From the NCBI RefSeq assembly GCF_026626705.1, contig NZ_JAPNKC010000001.1, positions 3,658,001 to 3,722,000 on the forward strand: DNA of 64,000 bases, given 5' to 3'. Positions 61,459 through 64,000 of this stretch are shown in pieces; position 1 is the stretch's first letter, and every line of letters starts with the position of its first letter. Below the pieces are notes generated by a model. The model did not search any database. It worked only from the letters and a program-made list of their open reading frames with translations, and had not been told where the DNA came from. The position numbers were made by a program, and so were the translations under genes. Source of the stretch: Pyxidicoccus sp. MSG2. Lineage in GTDB: Bacteria > Myxococcota > Myxococcia > Myxococcales > Myxococcaceae.

Positions 61459-62537
61459 CGCACCACCAGCGTGCCCTTCATCATCTGCATGCCGCAGGTG
61501 AAGGCGAACGTCCCCGACTTGTCCGGCACGAAGTCCACCACCGTCTCCTTCAGGCCCGGAAGCGGCGTGCGCACGCCGAAGTCGGGGATGAGCAATTCGT
61601 CCCCACACCCGCCGGTGTCCTTGCGCACGAAGCGCAGCCGCGCCGGCACGCCCTGCTTCAGCGTCACCTCACTGGGCTGGTAGCCGCCCTGCACGGTGAT
61701 GGTGACCTCCTGCACTGCGCCGTCCGCCGGAGCCTTCGCGACGGGCACCTTCGCCGCGTCCACGGGCGTGAGCAGGAAGCCGATGAAGTACTCGGAGTCC
61801 TCCGGCATGGGCAGGCGCACCGTCACCTCGCGCTCACCATCGGCGGGAGGAAGCGTGCCCGAGAGGAACTCTCCCGCCGCTCCGGGGACCAGCGACGCGG
61901 TGGCCCCCGCGGCCTCCACCATGCCCTTCTTCCCGGCCAGCGGCACCGGCTGCCGGAACGCATCCGTCACCCAGACGCGCACCTCGCCGGACTTCAGCGA
62001 CAGGACCTCCAGGTGCGTGTCCCCGCTCATCGCCACGATGCCGCCGTGCAGGGGCGTGTGGTCGTGCGCCTGCATCGGCGCGGCGGAAGTCCCGCCGTGC
62101 CCGTGCTCCTCCAGGTGCGCGGAGAAGCGCGCCACCTCCGGCTTCCCGTCCCGTACCACCGTCACCACCAGGGTCAGGTGGTCGTCCGAGTGCTCCGGCC
62201 CCTGCCCTTCCAGATGGTCTCCCGCTGGCGCCAGCTTCACGTCCGGATGGCCGCCCTTCGCCACCTTCACCGTGCCGCTGGCACCCGCCACCGGACGCAC
62301 AGCAAGCGCGTCATCCAGCAGGTAGACGCGATAGCCGCCCGCGCGGGTGGCCACCAGCTCCAGGTGGCCCTGCGACGTGGACTCCACGACTCCACCATGC
62401 GGCGCGGCGTGGGCATGCGGCTGCGCGGTGGCGTGCGACTTCGCCGCCGGAGCCTGCGCTTCAACAGGCGCGTCCTTCTTGCTGCACGCGGCCACCAGTC
62501 CCACCGCCATCACCGCCGCGATGATTTGCTTCCTCAT
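61455..62537 (-). CDS. cupredoxin-domain lipoprotein with two HGG repeats
   Basis: A 360-residue lipoprotein from the ATG at 62537 (ggagg about 9 nt upstream; an ATG at 62546 sits directly on that site). Lipobox LVAACSKK (Cys18). A His-rich stretch (HATAQPHAHAAPHGGVVE) starts a first beta-sandwich repeat (about 45-145). A second repeat begins near 150 with HDHTPLHGGIVAMSGDTHLEVL. Each carries an HGG and an His-rich lead. The last 100 residues are a cupredoxin fold with TGGCGDELLIPDFGV and FTCGMQMMKG, Cys/Met ligands. It lies between czcA (39 nt away) and the sigma factor (4-nt overlap). Probable periplasmic copper carrier. Confidence 0.78.
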   Translation of the reverse strand: MRKQIIAAVMAVGLVAACSKKDAPVEAQAPAAKSHATAQPHAHAAPHGGVVESTSQGHLELVATRAGGYRVYLLDDALAVRPVAGASGTVKVAKGGHPDVKLAPAGDHLEGQGPEHSDDHLTLVVTVVRDGKPEVARFSAHLEEHGHGGTSAAPMQAHDHTPLHGGIVAMSGDTHLEVLSLKSGEVRVWVTDAFRQPVPLAGKKGMVEAAGATASLVPGAAGEFLSGTLPPADGEREVTVRLPMPEDSEYFIGFLLTPVDAAKVPVAKAPADGAVQEVTITVQGGYQPSEVTLKQGVPARLRFVRKDTGGCGDELLIPDFGVRTPLPGLKETVVDFVPDKSGTFAFTCGMQMMKGTLVVR

Positions 62538-62575
62538 CTCGAACATCCTCCAAAGGTTCCTCACGGTGCCCGCCT

Positions 62576-64000
62576 TCACAGCGAGCTCGCGAGCCGCTCC
62601 CCTGGCGGCACTGCCGCCGGGAGCTGGGGGTCTTCTTCTTCGGCGCGCGCCGCCGCCTTGCGCGCCAGGTAGCGCTCCAGGGCCGGGCGCCCGAAGCGGA
62701 AGAACACGGCCGGCGTGACGAGCAGGTCCAACAGGGTGGAGCTGATGAGCCCCCCGAGGATGACCGTCGCCACCGGGTGCAATATCTCCTTGCCCGGCGC
62801 ACCCGACGCGAGCGCCAGTGGCACCAGCGCCAGCCCCGCCGTCAGCGCCGTCATCAGCACCGGCACCAGCCGCTCCAGCGAGCCGCGCAGCACCAGGTCC
62901 CGGCCGAAGTGGTCGCCCTCCACCTCGACGAGGTGCAGGTAGTGCGAGATGAGCATGATGGTGTTGCGACTGGCGATGCCACACAGGGTGATGAAGCCGA
63001 CCAGCGTGGCCACGGACAGCGGCTGCCCGGTGAGCACCACCGCCGTCACGCTGCCCACCAGCGCCAACGGGATGTTGAGCATCACCTGGAGCACCAGCCG
63101 CACCGAGCGGAAGTGCGCGTACAGCACCAGGAACATGCCCGCCAGCGACAGGAGCGACAGCAGGGCGATGAGGCGCGTCGCGGACTGCTGGCTCTCGAAC
63201 TGGCCCTCGTACGTGACGAAGGCCCCGGGAGGCAGCGTCACCTGCGCGGCCACCCGCTCGCGGACCTGCTCCACTGCGCTGCCCAAATCTCTCCCCGACA
63301 CGTTCGCCATCACCACGATGCGCCGCTGCAGGTGGTCATGGTGGATGACGTTGGGCCCCTGGGACTCCACCACCTCCGCGATGGCCGCCACCGGCACCCG
63401 CGCCCCCGAGGGCGTGTCCACCAGCGCCCGACGGAACGCCTCCGCGTCCACGCGAGAGCGCTCGTCGTACCGCACCAGCACGTCGAAGGTGCGCTGTCCC
63501 TCCAGCACCTGCCCCACCACCACGCCGTTGAAGACCTTCTCCAGTTGCTCCGCCATGGCGCCGGGCTGCACGCCCAGGCGCGCCGCCTCCTCGCGCTTCA
63601 GCCGCACCTGGAGCTGCGGAATCAACGTCTGCTGCTCCACCTGGAGGTCGACGATTCCGGGCACACCCGCCATGACGGCGCGGACCTCCTCCGCCTTGCC
63701 GCGCAGCACGTCCAGGTCCTGCCCGAAGAGCTTCACCGCCACCTGCGCGCGAATGCCCGACAACAGGTGGTCCAGCCGGTGCGAAATGGGCTGCCCCACT
63801 GAGACGGACATGCCCGGAAGCTGCGCGAGCCGCTCGCGGAGGTCCCCGAGCACCACCTCCCGCACGCGCCCGTCCCCCGCCTTGAAGTCCACGTCCAGCT
63901 CCGAGTAGTGGACGCCCTCCGCGTGCTCGTCCTGCTCGGCGCGGCCGGTGCGCCGGCCCACCGTCTTCACCTCGGGGACGGCGGCGATGAGGCGCTCGGC
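62576..64000 (-). CDS. C-terminal part of a second CzcA-type RND transporter (runs off the window)
   Basis: The visible 474 residues (64000 down to 62576) are the second half of an RND pump: the periplasmic docking part with VGQPISHRLDHLLSGIRAQVAVKLFG, FNGVVVGQVLEGQRTFDVLVRY, GRDLGSAVEQV, then helices 7-12, including VGFITLCGIASRNTIMLISHYLHL and VATVILGGLISSTLLDLLVTPAVFF. The pattern is CzcA/CusA-like. Its adaptor and channel genes are presumably beyond 64000. It would be the first gene of a transcript with the cupredoxin and CorE-like genes. Confidence 0.85.
   Translation of the reverse strand, partial: AERLIAAVPEVKTVGRRTGRAEQDEHAEGVHYSELDVDFKAGDGRVREVVLGDLRERLAQLPGMSVSVGQPISHRLDHLLSGIRAQVAVKLFGQDLDVLRGKAEEVRAVMAGVPGIVDLQVEQQTLIPQLQVRLKREEAARLGVQPGAMAEQLEKVFNGVVVGQVLEGQRTFDVLVRYDERSRVDAEAFRRALVDTPSGARVPVAAIAEVVESQGPNVIHHDHLQRRIVVMANVSGRDLGSAVEQVRERVAAQVTLPPGAFVTYEGQFESQQSATRLIALLSLLSLAGMFLVLYAHFRSVRLVLQVMLNIPLALVGSVTAVVLTGQPLSVATLVGFITLCGIASRNTIMLISHYLHLVEVEGDHFGRDLVLRGSLERLVPVLMTALTAGLALVPLALASGAPGKEILHPVATVILGGLISSTLLDLLVTPAVFFRFGRPALERYLARKAAARAEEEDPQLPAAVPPGERLASSL

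Noticed and set aside
1-64000. CRISPR arrays, transposons, phage genes and rRNA
   Set aside because: No regularly spaced short repeats, no transposase or integrase motifs, and no rRNA-like stretches were found on either strand.

Overview
The window is GC-rich (about 70%) and almost fully coding. Its content points to a myxobacterium of the Myxococcus/Corallococcus/Pyxidicoccus group: a DUF2378 (TIGR02265) protein, many two-component and PAS signalling proteins, numerous surface lipoproteins, Tat-exported and FG-GAP proteins, GTG/TTG starts, and a CorE-type ECF sigma factor with a Cys-rich tail next to copper genes. I find no rRNA, tRNA, CRISPR array, transposase or phage gene.

Layout. (1) 1-9400: a secreted protein, argE, then three paralogous ChaN/TraB-like lipoproteins. 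Copies 2 and 3 are a roughly 1.45 kb tandem duplication, and hutF sits between copies 1 and 2. A ferritin-like DUF2383 gene follows. (2) 9500-14100: small membrane proteins, a frameshifted lig-pol type ligD with only a vestige of the phosphoesterase domain, an EamA exporter and a small STAS-like protein. (3) 14148-23596: a five-gene minus-strand operon of exported proteins (DUF1592/1588-type haem protein, small lipoprotein, Tat-exported DUF1501 protein, lipoprotein with a terminal CxxCH, FG-GAP propeller). (4) 24339-28932: a red-light sensing operon (frameshifted haem oxygenase bphO, bacteriophytochrome, single-domain response regulator, REC-histidine kinase) with 4-nt gene overlaps. (5) 29000-45200: an immunity-protein remnant, a metallophosphoesterase, a subtilase lipoprotein, Lhr helicase, a PAS-only protein, DUF2378, a REC-PAS-kinase, a cysteine-synthase-like enzyme, a peptidoglycan amidase, MntP and an amidohydrolase.

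(6) 45300-64000 is a metal (mainly copper) homeostasis region. It holds a small Cys-rich exported protein and czcCBA, then an HMBD lipoprotein, an OMF lipoprotein and a multicopper oxidase in overlapping frames. On the minus strand are a Rieske oxygenase, a YHS-HMBD-HMBD copper ATPase, a GIY-YIG protein, the CorE-like sigma factor, a cupredoxin lipoprotein and a second CzcA that runs off the window. The expected division of labour is: CopA moves Cu(I) out of the cytoplasm, the oxidase and cupredoxin handle it in the periplasm, the RND systems expel it, and the sigma factor senses it.

Three genes (ligD, bphO and the immunity remnant) each look broken by a single missing base in a short G/C-rich run. 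They are either recent lesions or sequence errors. Short hairpins that look like bidirectional terminators lie at several convergent gene ends. All functional calls come from reading motifs; no database search was run.
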